Positions 62,837-64,000 of a stretch of 64,000 nt of DNA are shown here, piece by piece (the stretch's first letter is position 1; every line of letters starts with the position of its first letter). This stretch comes from CANKHJ01 sp035556495. GTDB taxonomy: Bacteria; Pseudomonadota; Alphaproteobacteria; Rhizobiales; Xanthobacteraceae. Below the pieces are notes generated by a model, which worked only from the letters and a program-made list of their open reading frames with translations, had not been told where the DNA came from and did not search any database. Made by a program: the position numbers and the translations under genes. Location of the stretch: assembly GCA_035556495.1 (NCBI GenBank), contig DATMEW010000123.1, positions 13,711-77,710 on the forward strand, written 5' to 3'.

Positions 62837-63076
62837 TCATGAGATGAGTCCTTCTTTGCGCATGAATTGAGTCATGACTGACTGTGCAAGACGATATTCG
62901 ACCTCTTGAGAGAGTGACCGCCCACTCGCCTCACAGGCTTCATCCAAAGCTTTCCTGAGCATTGGCGTTATCCGGGTTGTCATGGTTGTTGATTTCCCAT
63001 GGAACTCCCCTTGCGGCTTGCGGCCTCCTCCAGGAGCCCGCCGTTTCTTAGGCGCAATTATTGGATTTTCCATCAT
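62837..63076 (-). CDS. Ribbon-helix-helix DNA-binding protein (Arc/TraY-like)
   Basis: The 79-residue protein has a basic start (APKKRRAPGGGRKPQ), then the RHH core STTMTTRITPMLRKALDEAC and EASGRSLSQEVEYRLAQSVM. It likely represses phage or host promoters as a dimer. It overlaps the end of the gene before it by 4 bp (ATGA). Confidence 0.82.
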   Translation of the reverse strand: MMENPIIAPKKRRAPGGGRKPQGEFHGKSTTMTTRITPMLRKALDEACEASGRSLSQEVEYRLAQSVMTQFMRKEGLIS

Positions 63077-63630
63077 CCCACCTCCTGCATCGGTTGATCA
63101 GGAATGGCGTCAAAGTCTGCATCAGACAGCCCGAACCGTTCTTTGAACTGATCTTTGGACTGCCCTGCTGATCCGGCGGAACGGCCGGCCCGGATGTTGA
63201 TCCCATGGCGCGCCAGATCGTCGGCTATCTCGTCATAGGACTTGCGGGATGAGCGGTCCTCGATCTGCTGGCGCTCCTGCAACTGGTCCCGCAAAGCCGC
63301 CTGCGCTCTCTGTCGGTCCCGGATCGGGGCCATCCGGGATTCGCACGCCTCTCGGATCTCCGCCACTGACGGAGCCCACTTCATCGTGGCCGGAAGGCCA
63401 GAAATCGGGCTCAGGATAGACGCCAGCACCGAGCGCGGATACTGCATCAGCAGTTCGACCGTGCCGGCCAGAACCACCATCGGGTCACCCACTTCGCGCG
63501 GGGGGAAGTAGCTGAACAACCTGCGCGCCGCCTCCGCCGCCTCCTGCTGGCTCACGCCGGGCGAACTCCCCGAGTTGGTCGAGGGCGTCTGTCCAACTTG
63601 CCTTGGATCGATCCTTACGGGTTTGAACAT
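63073..63630 (-). CDS. Phage protein of unknown function (replication or regulatory region)
   Basis: About 185 residues from MFKPVRIDPRQVGQ; an earlier start at 63684 is possible. Ser/Gly-rich beginning, then SQQEAAEAARRLFSYFPPRE, VVLAGTVELLMQYPRSVLAS and KWAPSVAEIREACESRMAPI, then DQFKERFGLSDADFDAIPDQ. This resembles small phage proteins near replication helicase loaders. It overlaps the gene at the window edge by 146 bp. Confidence 0.58.
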   Translation of the reverse strand: MFKPVRIDPRQVGQTPSTNSGSSPGVSQQEAAEAARRLFSYFPPREVGDPMVVLAGTVELLMQYPRSVLASILSPISGLPATMKWAPSVAEIREACESRMAPIRDRQRAQAALRDQLQERQQIEDRSSRKSYDEIADDLARHGINIRAGRSAGSAGQSKDQFKERFGLSDADFDAIPDQPMQEVG

Positions 63631-64000
63631 TCCGGGCTCCTGGGGTGCCTTCGGGTAGAGGGTACGTGCGGGTGGCGTGGGCATCGGCTATCGCAGCCTC
63701 GAAATAGCGGATGCCGCGCGGCGGCCCTTGGCCCTTGGCCGTCCGGGCAGCCGTGAGAGCCGTGACGGTCGGCAGGATGTCCAGCTCGAGGTCCCAATCC
63801 TTGAGCCAGCGGGCCACAAACGGGCGCTGGCCGAACGTCGCTGGGTCATCCGGGTCGAACCCTGCGGCCAACAGCACCCGCTGGGCTGGCTCGAACCAAT
63901 CCGGAAGGCGGCCGGCAACCGGTCTCTCGGCCGGAGGATCGCCCAGAACCTCGCAACCCGCGTCCGCGCAAGCAGCAGCAGCAGGGGGAGGGGGGATAGG
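63485..64000 (-). CDS. Phage protein, start outside window
   Basis: The minus-strand frame is open to the right edge, so the start is missing. Visible: Ala/Pro-rich part at the edge, then GRLPDWFEPAQRVLLAAGFD, ELDILPTVTALTAARTAKGQ and GIRYFEAAIADAHATRTYPL. This block recalls C-terminal parts of phage replication-associated proteins. The end overlaps the next gene by 146 bp. Confidence 0.6.
   Translation of the reverse strand, partial: PIPPPPAAAACADAGCEVLGDPPAERPVAGRLPDWFEPAQRVLLAAGFDPDDPATFGQRPFVARWLKDWDLELDILPTVTALTAARTAKGQGPPRGIRYFEAAIADAHATRTYPLPEGTPGARNVQTRKDRSKASWTDALDQLGEFARREPAGGGGGGAQVVQLLPPARSG

Larger units (their letters stand above)
40946..64000. mobile_element. P22-like podovirus-type prophage, right part outside window
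   Basis: About 23 kb in which nearly all genes are on the minus strand and follow phage order: regulatory, terminase, portal, scaffold, coat, tail accessory, ejection proteins, tailspike, lysis. Portal, scaffold, coat, gp4-like and gp10-like genes are P22-type. No integrase, excisionase or repressor is in view, so the other end lies beyond 64000. The left limit is placed at the last lysis gene; attachment sites were not found. Confidence 0.9.

Overview
The window is high-GC DNA from an alphaproteobacterium, most likely a member of the Hyphomicrobiales (Rhizobiales). The evidence is a CIRCE-controlled groES-groEL pair, a CysE/DUF3126 pair, a BTLCP-type cysteine peptidase, a DUF2336/HPt/response-regulator cluster, a GTTC-N7-GTTC LexA box, and copies of the palindrome (GCATGATC...ACCGGTTTTC...GATCATGC) scattered through rhizobial genomes. 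Genus cannot be fixed from sequence alone.

Positions 1-40,516 are ordinary chromosome with short, mixed-strand operons. In order: a truncated luciferase-like monooxygenase; DUF488; groEL/groES; an Anbu-type proteasome homologue; a CinA-like/thioesterase/xanthine phosphoribosyltransferase run; tRNA-Leu(TAA); a lipoprotein; a copper-type P-ATPase divergent from its CsoR-type repressor; a flavin monooxygenase with a small zinc protein; a membrane protein and a hydrolase; cysE-DUF3126; a gamma carbonic anhydrase; a CopD-like protein; a transglutaminase-like peptidase; PilZ and PAS proteins; a rhomboid; a CBS protein; a patatin; an MHS-type transporter; thrS; yidD; a periplasmic ClpP-like protein; an IscU/NifU-like scaffold; folE and hisI; a CoA-lyase/MaoC pair; an SLT/DUF2336/HPt/receiver cluster; a MetE-like protein; NAD kinase; cutA; and tRNA-Thr(TGT).

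From about 40.9 kb to the right edge lies a prophage, nearly all on the minus strand and somewhat less GC-rich. Read in its transcription direction (right to left) it has early or regulatory genes (63.9-61.8 kb), a small Acb2/Tad1-like gene, small and large terminase, a P22-type portal, scaffold, P22-type coat, a head decoration protein, gp4-like and gp10-like tail accessory proteins, three ejection or internal virion proteins (one with a transglycosylase domain), tail fibre and beta-helix tailspike proteins, a low-GC SGNH-like gene, and a lysis cassette (GH108 endolysin, overlapping spanin pair, membrane coiled-coil protein). This is a podovirus-like layout. No integrase, excisionase or repressor is visible, so the left end is near 40.95 kb and the other end lies beyond 64 kb.

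The most unusual signals are in the prophage: an exact chromosomal-type parS site (TGTTCCACGTGAAACA, 62763-62778) in an intergenic gap; a candidate cyclic-nucleotide sponge gene of the Acb2/Tad1 hairpin type beside the terminase; a reverse-strand island encoding a Cas2-fold-like protein whose Shine-Dalgarno sequence is locked in a perfect hairpin; a 10-bp G tract directly against the start codon of the SGNH-like gene (possible phase variation); and intrinsic terminators placed directly upstream of the ribosome binding sites of several phage genes. Just outside, a small gene preceded by a LexA box converges on the prophage end.
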